A stretch of DNA of 34,471 bases from Bacteroidota bacterium (GTDB lineage: Bacteria; Bacteroidota; Bacteroidia; Sphingobacteriales; Sphingobacteriaceae), in assembly GCA_013286235.1 (NCBI GenBank), contig JABDGE010000037.1, positions 1 through 34,471 of the forward strand. The letters are read 5' to 3'. Each line of letters opens with the position of its first letter. Position 1 is the stretch's first letter. The position numbers and the translations under genes were made by a program. This document shows, piece by piece, positions 9,719-17,873 of this stretch. The notes beneath the pieces were generated by a model that was given only the letters and a program-made list of their open reading frames with translations, made no database searches and had not been told where the DNA came from.

Positions 9719-9882
9719 CACGAATTTCACTAATTCGAAAGAATGTCACAAATCGGCTTTTATATAAACCAGTCCACAATTCGTGAAATTCGTGCAAATC
9801 AAATTCGTGAAATTCGTGTCTAAATTAATTCGTGTCAATATCAATTCGTAACATTATCCAATTTGTGTAATTCGTGTCAATC
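9719..9882. repeat. AATTCGTG phrase array with inverted arm filling the kinase-regulator gap
   Basis: The gap starts one base after the kinase stop with CACGAATTTCAC (9719-9730). Its exact reverse complement, GTGAAATTCGTG, occurs twice further on (9783-9794 and 9807-9818). ATTCGTG or a one-base variant occurs about eight times between 9779 and 9876, at roughly 9-base or 15-18-base spacing. The array runs to the ATG of the regulator at 9883. The arms could pair across about 50 bases. Confidence 0.85.
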
Positions 9883-10590
9883 ATGCCGAACAGAAAAAGA
9901 ATACTATTAGCCGAAGATGAGGAACATCTTTTGGAAGCTATAAAGCTTAACCTTGAGCTGGAGGGTTACAAGGTTTCAACTGCCACCAATGGCAAAAAAG
10001 CACTGCAAAAATTTAAAGAGGAGCGTTTTAACCTGGTAATCCTGGATGTGATGATGCCGGAGATAGACGGGTTTGTTGTTGCCGAAACCATCAGGCTGGA
10101 AAACTCCGAAGTTCCGATCATGTTTCTCACCGCCAAAAACACCAACGAGGATAAAATTTCGGGCCTGAAAAAAGGAGCTGATGATTACCTCACCAAGCCC
10201 TTCAACCTCGAGGAACTTATACTCAGGGTAAACAACCTCGTAAAGCGCAGCCTTAAAGGCGACGACCTTAAAGAGTTCAATAGCTATAAGATCGGCGATA
10301 AAACTATCCACTTCAATTCATTTGAACTGGTGAATGAAGACGGGTCGATCACGCCTTTAACCAAAAAGGAAACCATGCTGCTAAAGCTTTTGATCGAGCG
10401 CCGCAATGATGCTGTTTCGCGCGAGCAGATACTGGAGACGGTATGGAATTATGATGTTTATCCCTCAACCCGTACCATCGACAATTTTATTCTTACGTTC
10501 CGAAAATATTTTGAACCCGATCCGAAAAATCCGGTTTATTTTCATTCGATCCGCGGCGTGGGATATAAATTCACCGATAATCACCATTAA
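9883..10590 (+). CDS. OmpR-family response regulator
   Basis: 235 residues. The receiver domain has acidic pair EDE (11-13), phospho-acceptor Asp55 in VILDVMMPEIDG and Lys105 in DDYLTKPF. The C-terminal winged-helix DNA-binding domain (about 135-233) carries the typical LTKKEТ-like alpha/wing region, SREQILETVW and RTIDNFILTFRKYFEPD, ending with SIRGVGYKF. A GTG at 9874 is also in frame but lies inside the AATTCGTG repeat; the ATG at 9883 is the better start. It is the probable partner of the kinase at 8848. Its TAA shares one base with the next ATG (TAATG), indicating translational coupling. Confidence 0.94.
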   Translation: MPNRKRILLAEDEEHLLEAIKLNLELEGYKVSTATNGKKALQKFKEERFNLVILDVMMPEIDGFVVAETIRLENSEVPIMFLTAKNTNEDKISGLKKGADDYLTKPFNLEELILRVNNLVKRSLKGDDLKEFNSYKIGDKTIHFNSFELVNEDGSITPLTKKETMLLKLLIERRNDAVSREQILETVWNYDVYPSTRTIDNFILTFRKYFEPDPKNPVYFHSIRGVGYKFTDNHH

Positions 10591-11117
10591 TGTTTAGCAA
10601 CCGTACCCGTTTATTCATCGGCATTATCTTTTTGCTGTCGCTGGTAATACTGGTGGATAAGCAAATGTACGAACTGTCATCCCTGGCACTAATGTTTATC
10701 GTGCTGCTCGGCTGGGATTATATCCGGCAAGGGACGCTTGTGGTTGCGGCCCGTTATTTCCATCACAAAGACTATGAAAATGCCGAACGCTCACTGCTGG
10801 AAATATTAAGACCAGAATGGCTGAGTAAGAATAGGCGCGGGTATTACGAATTTTTAATGGGGGGGGTTTGCCTGCAAAAACAGGATTTTGACGATGCCGA
10901 AAAGCATTACGAGATTGCCGCGCAATATCCGCTTCGCTCGGTAAACGACCACGTAGCCGCATTGGTGCATGTGGCCAACATCAGCATAAGGCTGGGCAAT
11001 CCCGAAAAAGCCCGGGCCTACCTCGAGCTTACCGAAAAATACCACGAAAAAATAAACGCAAAAATGAGGGATGTTATCAAGCGCCTTCACGACGAATTAA
11101 AAAGGCAGCGGACTTAG
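10590..11117 (+). CDS. Small two-TM, TPR-containing membrane protein
   Basis: 175 residues. Two hydrophobic segments (about 8-22 and 28-45) precede a soluble part with two to three helix-turn-helix TPR-like units (AARYFHHKDYENAERSLLEI; FLMGGVCLQKQDFDDAEKHY; VANISIRLGNPEKARAYLEL). It starts inside the stop codon of the response regulator, so it is probably co-translated with it. The layout, a membrane anchor plus TPRs next to heme genes, resembles that of HemY from the enterobacterial hemCDXY operon, but it is half the length and I see no sequence basis for orthology. Function unknown; a scaffold or accessory role for the kinase or heme enzymes is inference. Confidence 0.85.
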   Translation: MFSNRTRLFIGIIFLLSLVILVDKQMYELSSLALMFIVLLGWDYIRQGTLVVAARYFHHKDYENAERSLLEILRPEWLSKNRRGYYEFLMGGVCLQKQDFDDAEKHYEIAAQYPLRSVNDHVAALVHVANISIRLGNPEKARAYLELTEKYHEKINAKMRDVIKRLHDELKRQRT

Positions 11118-11139
11118 GGCCGGGGCCGGATACGACTAT

Positions 11140-12180
11140 ATGATTGATTCTTTACTGATAAAAGCTGCATTTTCGCAACCTACGGAACGCCCGCCGGTAT
11201 GGATGATGCGGCAGGCGGGCCGTTTTATGAAGGAATATTGGGATATCAAGAACAAATATTCTTTCCTCGAAATGTGTAAGACGCCGGAGATCGCTGCGGA
11301 TGTTACCATGCTGCCGGTCGACCTTCTCGGTGTCGACGCGGCGATTTTGTTTTCGGATATTCTTGTTACTGCCGAAGCCATGGGCGGAGACCTGAGCTTC
11401 ACTCAAGGCGTGGGCCCTAAATTTGCCAACCCGGTACGAAATGAAGCGGATATCGAAAAATTGGAAACGGCGGTTGTTCATAAATTGCAATATGTTGCCG
11501 ATGCCATAAAAGTTGTGCAGCAACGCTTAGACGGAAGCATCCCGCTGATCGGGTTTGCCGGCGCGCCGTTTACGGTGATGAGCTACCTGATTGAAGGCGG
11601 ATCGTCCAAAGACTTTAAACTAACTAAACTGTTCATGCACAATGAACCGGAATTGGCGCACCGGCTGTTGGCCAAGATCGCGACGGTTACTGCCGATTAT
11701 CTTAACCTCCAAATAGCCGCTGGCGTAAATGCCGTCCAGATATTCGACAGTTGGGCACAGGCGCTGGCCTGGGACGATTACAAGGAATTTTCACATCGCT
11801 ATATCGCTGAGATCATCAGTAAGCTGAACAGGACGGGCATCCCTGTAATTTCGTTTTGCAAAGGCAGCTCGGTTTTTGCGCCGCTAATGGCCGAGGCAAA
11901 GCCCGACGTGATCTCGATCGACTGGAACGGGGACTTGCTTGATATCAAAAAACGCTTACCCGCGGGGATCGCCGTCCAGGGCAATCTCGATCCGCACATC
12001 TTGTATGCCGATAAAAAGGTAATAAAAGAACGCATTTATCGCCTGTTCGACAGGATGAGTGGCGAGAATGGTTTTATATTTAATTTGGGCCATGGCATTA
12101 TGCCCGACATACCGTTTGATAATGTGAAGTACGCGGTGGAGATAATAAAAGAATACCGGCACCGCCCCCCGACCCCCTAA
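11140..12180 (+). CDS. hemE: Uroporphyrinogen decarboxylase
   Basis: Removes four acetate carboxyls from uroporphyrinogen III to give coproporphyrinogen III. Diagnostic N-terminal PVWMMRQAGRFMKEYW (substrate-binding Arg), ILFSDILVTAEAMG (catalytic Asp) and GFAGAPFTVMSYLIEGGSS are all present; NLGHGIMPDIP near the end carries the conserved His. Length is 346 residues, normal. It lies 22 bases after the TPR gene. Oddity: the final residues (RPPTP) and the TAA stop come from a dispersed C5-TAAA-G5 repeat element (12164-12187), so the native C-terminus probably ended near KEYRH. Confidence 0.96.
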   Translation: MIDSLLIKAAFSQPTERPPVWMMRQAGRFMKEYWDIKNKYSFLEMCKTPEIAADVTMLPVDLLGVDAAILFSDILVTAEAMGGDLSFTQGVGPKFANPVRNEADIEKLETAVVHKLQYVADAIKVVQQRLDGSIPLIGFAGAPFTVMSYLIEGGSSKDFKLTKLFMHNEPELAHRLLAKIATVTADYLNLQIAAGVNAVQIFDSWAQALAWDDYKEFSHRYIAEIISKLNRTGIPVISFCKGSSVFAPLMAEAKPDVISIDWNGDLLDIKKRLPAGIAVQGNLDPHILYADKKVIKERIYRLFDRMSGENGFIFNLGHGIMPDIPFDNVKYAVEIIKEYRHRPPTP

Positions 12181-12187
12181 AGGGGGA
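12164..12187 (-). repeat. C5-TAAA-G5 dispersed element, copy 1 (inside hemE 3' end)
   Basis: GCCCCCCGACCCCCTAAAGG begins the element, which ends with GGGA. It contains the palindrome CCCCCTAAAGGGGG and supplies the hemE stop codon. It is an inverted partner of copy 2 at 12258-12282, with about 70 bases between them. Confidence 0.8.
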
Positions 12188-12257
12188 GTAGAAGAGCATA
12201 AACCGCCTGCAGGTTGGGATAAAAGGTGGGCGTTATTTAGATAGAGATTCAAAAAGT

Positions 12258-12282
12258 TCCCCCTTTAGGGGGTTAGGGGGCG
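12258..12282 (+). repeat. C5-TAAA-G5 dispersed element, copy 2 (before hemJ)
   Basis: CCCCCTTTAGGGGGTTAGGG followed by GGCG, ending 4 bases before the hemJ ATG at 12287. It is the near-exact reverse complement of copy 1, so the whole 12164-12282 interval can fold back. Copy 3 at 34418-34441 stands in the same orientation before leuB. Confidence 0.8.
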
Positions 12283-12286
12283 AGTT

Positions 12287-12820
12287 ATGTATCCATATAT
12301 TCTTTCCATACACATCATCTTCGTAGTCTGCTGGTTTGCGGGACTGTTTTACATGGTGCGCCTTTTTATTTACCATACCGAGGCGCAGGAAAAACCCGAA
12401 CCTGATAAAACAATTCTTTCCACCCAGTTTGAATTGATGGAGCGCAAACTGTGGTATATTATTACGGTTCCATCTATGGTGTTTGTGCTGGCTGCGGGGA
12501 TAACCATGCTTATTATTGTTCCGGGTTGGCTAAAGCAGCCATGGATGCAGATAAAGCTTTGCTTTGTGGCTGGCTTATTGGCATACCATTTTGTCTGCCG
12601 GCACCAGATGAAACAAATGGCCCGGGGAGTCTTTAAATGGACCTCGACGAGGCTGCGCATATGGAATGAAGTAGCAACCCTTTTTCTGTTTGCTATTGTT
12701 TTCCTTGCCGTTTTAAAGGATGCCTTAAACTGGATTTACGGCACTTTTGGGTTGATCCTGCTGGCAATTATTCTGATGATTGCGGTGAAAATATATAAAC
12801 GTATTCGCGCAAAAAGTTAA
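12287..12820 (+). CDS. hemJ: Protoporphyrinogen IX oxidase HemJ (CopD-like membrane protein)
   Basis: 177 residues with four to five membrane helices. The N-terminal SIHIIFVVCWFAGLFYMVRL with His9 and the Lys90 in MQIKLCFVAGLLAYH match the HemJ/UPF0093 pattern; HemJ oxidises protoporphyrinogen IX to protoporphyrin IX in many bacteria lacking HemG and HemY. Its place directly after hemE supports this over a generic CopD-like call. The intervening coproporphyrinogen oxidase (HemF/HemN) and ferrochelatase are not in the window. A C5-TAAA-G5 element sits 4 bases before the start codon. The 63 bases to the convergent SDR show no clear terminator. Confidence 0.88.
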   Translation: MYPYILSIHIIFVVCWFAGLFYMVRLFIYHTEAQEKPEPDKTILSTQFELMERKLWYIITVPSMVFVLAAGITMLIIVPGWLKQPWMQIKLCFVAGLLAYHFVCRHQMKQMARGVFKWTSTRLRIWNEVATLFLFAIVFLAVLKDALNWIYGTFGLILLAIILMIAVKIYKRIRAKS

Positions 12821-12883
12821 CCGACGTTTTATTAAATAAGCCGATAAGTTTACTGCCCACACCCCGCCACATTCATGCCGTCT

Positions 12884-13630
12884 TTAAAAACCGATTGAAT
12901 TGCCTCCATCAACCTGAAGTATGACGCCGGTGACATATTTTGCCGCTTCAGATACCAGGTAAAGTACCGCGCCGGCAACGTCATCCGGCTCGCCCAATTT
13001 ACCCATCGGCGTGCGCGAAAGCACTTTTTGTTTTCGTTGCGGATCGTTATCCAGTGCTTTTGCCAACATGTCGGTCGCAATAAAGCCGGGCGCTACGCAA
13101 TTTACCCGTATCCCTTGGGGCGACAGTTCCACTGCCATAGCCCTCGTGATGCCCTCGATTGCCGTTTTAGCGGCCGTGTAAGCGATTACATAAGGAATGC
13201 CATATTGGGCCGCCATCGAACTTATGTTGATGATACAGCCATTCTTTTGCTGAAGCACCGCTTTAGCCACTTCGCGGCTGATCACAAATACCGATGTAAG
13301 GTTGGTTTGGATGATCTGCTGAAAATCTTCATCGGTAACCTCGGTAAAAGGCTTTTTCTGATTAATCCCGGCATTATTGATCAATATATCTATTTGTCCG
13401 AATTCTTCTGTGATGGCGCTGATCAATTGAGGAATTGCTTTCAGGTCAGCCAGGTCAAGGACTTTATAAGTGCAAAGTCCTCCAAGGGTTGCGGCGGCAT
13501 CTTTCAATTTTTGCTCATTTCTGCCAATCATGACCGTCCGGATATCATTTTCTACCAGTTTTTTTGTAATCGCTAGCCCCAGGCCCGATGCACCTCCGGT
13601 AACTATTGCGAGTTTTGTCTTTTTATCCAT
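12884..13630 (-). CDS. SDR-family NAD(P)-dependent oxidoreductase
   Basis: 248 residues, classical SDR. The TGGASGLG cofactor loop is at residues 11-18, NNAG at 85-88, and the catalytic set Asn110, Ser138 (NISSM), Tyr151 and Lys155 (YTAAK) is complete. The C-terminus (ILQVDGGNSIGF) is typical of FabG/KduD-like enzymes. ATG 13630 is chosen over an upstream in-frame GTG at 13651. It is divergent from the GH115 alpha-glucuronidase with a shared 73-base promoter region, so oxidation or reduction of a sugar acid released from glucuronoxylan is plausible, but the substrate cannot be read from the sequence. Confidence 0.9.
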   Translation of the reverse strand: MDKKTKLAIVTGGASGLGLAITKKLVENDIRTVMIGRNEQKLKDAAATLGGLCTYKVLDLADLKAIPQLISAITEEFGQIDILINNAGINQKKPFTEVTDEDFQQIIQTNLTSVFVISREVAKAVLQQKNGCIINISSMAAQYGIPYVIAYTAAKTAIEGITRAMAVELSPQGIRVNCVAPGFIATDMLAKALDNDPQRKQKVLSRTPMGKLGEPDDVAGAVLYLVSEAAKYVTGVILQVDGGNSIGF

Positions 13631-13656
13631 GTCTGGTGAAGATTTGGGCACTATTT

Positions 13657-13673
13657 GGCAAATTTAAATTGCC
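13657..13673. promoter_or_regulatory. Inverted repeat over the SDR -7 box, candidate operator
   Basis: GGCAAATTTAAATTGCC is a 17-base inverted repeat with one mismatched pair (arms GGCAA/TTGCC). On the minus strand it contains TAAATTTG (13659-13666), a perfect TAnnTTTG -7 match 28 bases before the SDR ATG. It also lies about 30 bases upstream of the GH115 start, so one bound repressor could control both genes. No regulator gene is adjacent. Confidence 0.4.
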
Positions 13674-13703
13674 CGATTGGATTATATTTACTTTTACAAG
13701 TGT

Positions 13704-16574
13704 ATGAAAAGGCTTTTAAAATTAGCTGCAGGGATATCGTCATTATTAACGATCATATCTATTAGTAGAAGTTATGCACAAGGCAGCCAATCCTATATCA
13801 GTACAACATATATAAAAGGCTCTTTTAAGCTTTCAGTGGCAGGTAAACCAGCCCCCATCTATATCAGTGATTCCGATTACCCTGGAGTGATCAGGGCGGC
13901 GAAAGATCTTCAAAAAGACATTTTCTCCGTTACCGGGGCACAGCCTTTATTTTCAACCGGGGATATCCCGGAAAAAGCAGGCGCAATTTTAATTGGCACC
14001 ATTGGGAAAAGCGAGCTGATAGATGACCTCGTAAAGCGAAAAAAGCTCCGGGTGGACGATATTGCCGGTAAATGGGAAACCTATTTAATACAGGTAGTTG
14101 AAAATCCATTGCCTGGCGTTAAGGAGGCGCTGGTGATTGCCGGCAGCGATAAACGCGGAACCATTTTCGGCATTTATGATGTATCGGCAAAAATTGGTGT
14201 TTCGCCCTGGTACTGGTGGGCAGATGTACCGGTGAAATTGCAAAGAAATCTTTACGTTTTGCCCGGCAGGCATACCGATGGCGAACCGGCAGTGAAATAC
14301 CGCGGCATTTTTATTAATGACGAAGCGCCGTCTTTTTCAGGCTGGGCGGCAGAGAAATTTGGCGGCATTAATCATAAGGCATATGAAAAGGTTTTTGAGC
14401 TGATCCTGCGATTAAAGGGCAATTATCTATGGCCCGCTATGTGGGGGAATGCTTTTAATGACGATGATAAGGCCGACCCGGAACTGGCGGACGAATACGG
14501 TATTGTGATGGGCACATCGCATCACGAACAAATGGACAGGGCGCAGCAGGAATGGAAAAGATATGGCAAGGGCGCCTGGAATTATGAAACTAACGGAGCG
14601 GCGTTGAGAGACTTTTGGAAAAAAGGCATTGAGCAAATGGGGTCGAAGGAAACCATCGTAACCATTGGAATGCGCGGAGATGGAGATATGCCCATGACCG
14701 GGGGAAGCAATATTGATCTGCTTGAAAAGATCGTTGACGATCAGCGTAAAATTATAGCTGATGTTACCGGGAAAGACGCTTCACAAACGCCGCAAATATG
14801 GGCCTTATATAAAGAGGTGCAAACCTATTATGATAAGGGCATGCGCGTGCCGGATGATGTCACTTTACTATTATGCGATGATAATTGGGGAAATATCCGG
14901 AAGCTGCCAAAACTAACGGACCCGGCGCGTAAGGGCGGCTATGGGATCTATTATCATTTTGATTATGTAGGCGATCCACGGAATTATAAATGGCTAAACA
15001 CCAACCCGATCTCAAAAACGTGGGAGCAGATGCACCTGGCATATGCCTATGGTGCAAAACAGGTATGGATTGTAAATGTGGGCGACATGAAGCCTATGGA
15101 ATTCCCGATCAGCTTTTTTATGGATTATGCCTGGGCGCCCGAGAAATGGCCGGCTGACCGGTTAGCGGAATACACGCGTTTATGGGCAAGGCAGCAGTTT
15201 GGCAAGTCCTATGAAAACGAGATAGCGGATATACTGACCAAATACACCCTATACAACGCGCGGCGCAAACCTGAACTGCTTGATGAACACACCTACAGTT
15301 TAACACATTACCGCGAATTTGAAACCGTAGCCGGTGACTATGACCGTTTAAGGGATAAGGCGCAATTGCTGTATAAAAAGATGCCTGGAGCTTATAAAGA
15401 TGCTTACTATGAATTGGTATTGCATCCTGCGGAGGCTTGTTCAAATTTGAATGATCTTTATTTCGCGACAGCAAAAAATCATTTATATGCCGCACAGGGA
15501 AATGCTGCTGAAAGTGATATGGCTGCGCAGGTTAAAAGATTCTTTGCGAAGGACGCCGAAATATCCAGGTATTACAACAAAACGCTGGCCAATGGCAAGT
15601 GGGATCACATGATGGATCAAACCCACATTGGCTATACCTACTGGCAGGAGCCGCCGGTAAACAGAATGCCCGAGGTGAAACAGGTAGACATGCCGGTAGC
15701 CGCAGGTATGGGGGTAATGGTTGAAGGCTCGAACGGCTGGTGGCCAAAAGACACATTGAAAGCCTCCCTGCCTGAATTCAATTCTTATGAAAAGAACAGC
15801 TACTATGTCGATATTTTCAACCGGGGCCAAACAGCTTATAGCTATAACATTAAAGCGGACAAACCGTGGATCAAATTTACCGCGCCAAATGGAACAGTGA
15901 ACAAGCAACAGCGTATATGGATCAGTGTCGACTGGGATAAGGCGCCTATTGGGCTTTCAAAAATACCGGTCACCATAGCCGGCGCCGAAAGCACTGTTGT
16001 TATAGAAGCGACCGCAAATCACCTGTCAGCCTTGCAGCAAAAACATATGAGCGGATTCATTGAAAGCAGTGGATATATTTCTATCGAAGCAGGTCATTAT
16101 ACGCGTAAAATAAATGGTGTGGGGATTGATTGGATAACCTTGCCTGATTATGGGCGCACCTTCGATGGTGTTACCACATTGCCGGTTACAGCAAGATCCC
16201 GACAGCCCGGTGGTAATAGTCCGCACCTTGAATACCGATTGAATTTATCAGATACAGGAGAAGTAAAGATTGAAGCATATATATCACCCACGCTTGATTT
16301 CACCAATGCAAAAGGATTGCATTATGCCGTTTCGATGGATGACGAACAGCCGCAAATTGTGAATATTAATGCCGATGAGTCCGACGTTGCCTGGAAGACT
16401 GACGTGGCCAATAACATAAAAATCCTAATAACCAGGCATCATATCGGGCAGCCGGGTGTACATATTTTAAAATACTGGATGGTTGATCCTGGGGTAGTTC
16501 TGCAAAAAATTGTGATCAATGCCGGTGGTGAACAGCCCAGCTATTTAGGGCCGCCGGAGAGTTATCGGCGGTGA
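13704..16574 (+). CDS. Secreted GH115 xylan alpha-1,2-glucuronidase
   Basis: 956 residues. The signal peptide (MKRLLKLAAG... ending SYA-Q, about residue 27) indicates export. The long GH115 core follows: N-terminal mixed domain with IAGSDKRGTIFGIYDVS, then the barrel with RGIFINDEAPSFSGWA, LKGNYLWPAMWGNAF and GIVMGTSHHEQMDRAQ, then GMRGDGDMP and WIVNVGDMKPMEFP, and a C-terminal GH115_C-type beta domain (VEASA-like repeats; ISIEAGHYTRK). The family removes (4-O-methyl)-glucuronic acid from xylan, including internal side chains. A TTG upstream at 13677 is in frame, but the ATG at 13704 begins the signal peptide. The divergent SDR shares the promoter region; no SusCD pair is in the window. Confidence 0.93.
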   Translation: MKRLLKLAAGISSLLTIISISRSYAQGSQSYISTTYIKGSFKLSVAGKPAPIYISDSDYPGVIRAAKDLQKDIFSVTGAQPLFSTGDIPEKAGAILIGTIGKSELIDDLVKRKKLRVDDIAGKWETYLIQVVENPLPGVKEALVIAGSDKRGTIFGIYDVSAKIGVSPWYWWADVPVKLQRNLYVLPGRHTDGEPAVKYRGIFINDEAPSFSGWAAEKFGGINHKAYEKVFELILRLKGNYLWPAMWGNAFNDDDKADPELADEYGIVMGTSHHEQMDRAQQEWKRYGKGAWNYETNGAALRDFWKKGIEQMGSKETIVTIGMRGDGDMPMTGGSNIDLLEKIVDDQRKIIADVTGKDASQTPQIWALYKEVQTYYDKGMRVPDDVTLLLCDDNWGNIRKLPKLTDPARKGGYGIYYHFDYVGDPRNYKWLNTNPISKTWEQMHLAYAYGAKQVWIVNVGDMKPMEFPISFFMDYAWAPEKWPADRLAEYTRLWARQQFGKSYENEIADILTKYTLYNARRKPELLDEHTYSLTHYREFETVAGDYDRLRDKAQLLYKKMPGAYKDAYYELVLHPAEACSNLNDLYFATAKNHLYAAQGNAAESDMAAQVKRFFAKDAEISRYYNKTLANGKWDHMMDQTHIGYTYWQEPPVNRMPEVKQVDMPVAAGMGVMVEGSNGWWPKDTLKASLPEFNSYEKNSYYVDIFNRGQTAYSYNIKADKPWIKFTAPNGTVNKQQRIWISVDWDKAPIGLSKIPVTIAGAESTVVIEATANHLSALQQKHMSGFIESSGYISIEAGHYTRKINGVGIDWITLPDYGRTFDGVTTLPVTARSRQPGGNSPHLEYRLNLSDTGEVKIEAYISPTLDFTNAKGLHYAVSMDDEQPQIVNINADESDVAWKTDVANNIKILITRHHIGQPGVHILKYWMVDPGVVLQKIVINAGGEQPSYLGPPESYRR

Positions 16575-16611
16575 TTTTTAATGCGATTCTTCCGTAAATT
16601 CCAATTTGTAC

Positions 16612-17637
16612 TTACTTCTTGATAAACCCCATTTTGCTGGTGTCCGTATTGGATAGCGTTGGGTAAATATCGTCTGCTGTATTAGGTTTACCGTCCTTGC
16701 TAACGGAAAATAATGAGTATTTGTTCCCAACTTTTCGATACTGGTAAATAATTGATTTCTTATTCCTTTTAAATATCTGTATAGGATCATCGATAGATAT
16801 AAAGCTATCTTTTGTTTCTATTTGATGTAGACTGTCTGGATATGACCCGTTTTGAAGTTTATAGAATTCGATGCTTTTTACCAGATCATTTAATTGAGTT
16901 TGGGCAATGCTTGCGAATCCATCCTCGGTTGCGCCGCTCGTTTCTGTATAATAAATCATTGAGGCATAGATCACAACGGTAATCAGCATGCCGATTACTC
17001 CCATGATGACAAATACCCTATCCTTGTAATGTACAATTCTTAGCATAAGGACCAGGAAGCCGACAAAAAATCCCACCACCGGTAATACACATAATATTGC
17101 TAACAGGTAGCCAGGCTTAAAAGTAAACGATGGCTTAGATTGACTACCCCTTACCTGGGCTTTGCCGCTCGTGATAAGACTGATAAAATGGGCTGCCTGA
17201 TCTGCGGACGAAAAACACCGGATGGGTAAAAGACAGTAACCTGTATAACGCGGTTTTATGAACACATAATTTTCGGTTTTCCCTATTTGTTCAATGTCTT
17301 CGTGCTTAAGAAAAGTTGCCCTGGTTTCATCCGTTATCTCAATCCCGGAAGCAAAAGGTGTGTAAGTTCGCTTACCATTTGGGAAGGGCAGTTTATCATG
17401 GTAGGCTTTAATCTTTCTTCCCGAAAGAAAATAGGGAATTCCAAAGAAGAATGGCAGCAATATTATTCCGTTAACGACCATATTTACCAGATAAGAAGAC
17501 GTCACTCGAATAAAGCTCGATAAAATGAGGTCGACCCCCAACAAAATAATCAGTTGCTGCAGCCATATTCTTTTGAAAATATAGACGTGATAAAAATCGA
17601 TGTGATCGCGTTCGGTGATTTCGGTCGTTATTTCCAT
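16612..17637 (-). CDS. Membrane protein: YcxB-like N-terminus, pseudopilin-like C-terminus
   Basis: 341 residues, not a protein I recognise as a whole. Residues 1-155 resemble YcxB-like proteins: a short cytoplasmic start, two membrane segments (about 28-48 and 51-71), then a domain containing TENYVFIKPRYTGYCLLPIR. Two more membrane segments follow (178-201 and 208-230). Residues 245-341 look like the soluble part of a type II secretion major pseudopilin: an amphipathic helix ending in EFYKLQNGSYPDSL and a tail FSVSKDGKPNTADDI, the usual GspG calcium-loop pattern. There is no prepilin peptidase site and no secretion gene nearby. ATG 17637 is preferred over GTG 17646. It is convergent with GH115 and 39 bases downstream of the antitoxin gene. 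Confidence 0.75.
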   Translation of the reverse strand: MEITTEITERDHIDFYHVYIFKRIWLQQLIILLGVDLILSSFIRVTSSYLVNMVVNGIILLPFFFGIPYFLSGRKIKAYHDKLPFPNGKRTYTPFASGIEITDETRATFLKHEDIEQIGKTENYVFIKPRYTGYCLLPIRCFSSADQAAHFISLITSGKAQVRGSQSKPSFTFKPGYLLAILCVLPVVGFFVGFLVLMLRIVHYKDRVFVIMGVIGMLITVVIYASMIYYTETSGATEDGFASIAQTQLNDLVKSIEFYKLQNGSYPDSLHQIETKDSFISIDDPIQIFKRNKKSIIYQYRKVGNKYSLFSVSKDGKPNTADDIYPTLSNTDTSKMGFIKK

Positions 17638-17676
17638 ACAGGTCACAATTGGAACTGGTATTCTCCAATAAACTGG

Positions 17677-17856
17677 CTATTTGTAAGCCTCTTCTTCAAT
17701 CTCAATCTTTCCCCACAATTCCCCCAGCCCCTTTTGATTCTCAACAGTGACATATAAGCACAAAGCCAGATTCACCAATTCCGTTTTCGACTTGATACCG
17801 GTCAGTTCCTGGGCTTTGGCCAGTAACTGGTCGTCTATATCAATACTCGTTCTCAT
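17677..17856 (-). CDS. VapB-type antitoxin, no toxin adjacent
   Basis: MRTSIDIDDQLLAKAQELTG then a short helix SKTELVNLALCLYV matches the ribbon-helix-helix VapB/DUF2191 family that neutralises PIN-domain VapC nucleases and autoregulates its operon. 59 residues from ATG 17856. An alternative ATG at 17877 (adding MNEYISS) forms an ATGA overlap with the alpha-galactosidase stop, so expression is probably coupled to that gene in either case. Downstream is a membrane protein, not a VapC; no PIN domain is seen in the window. It may be a solitary remnant or act on a distant toxin. Confidence 0.8.
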   Translation of the reverse strand: MRTSIDIDDQLLAKAQELTGIKSKTELVNLALCLYVTVENQKGLGELWGKIEIEEEAYK

Positions 17857-17873
17857 ACTGCTAATATACTCAT

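Noticed and set aside
9719..9882. Possible CRISPR array from repeated ATTCGTG words
   Set aside because: Units are only 7-9 bases, degenerate, with no constant 25-40 base repeat and no spacers, and no cas genes are present.
12850..13080. Open frame opposite the SDR 3' end
   Set aside because: It is an out-of-frame shadow of the SDR gene (same strand, shifted frame) with no recognisable protein character.
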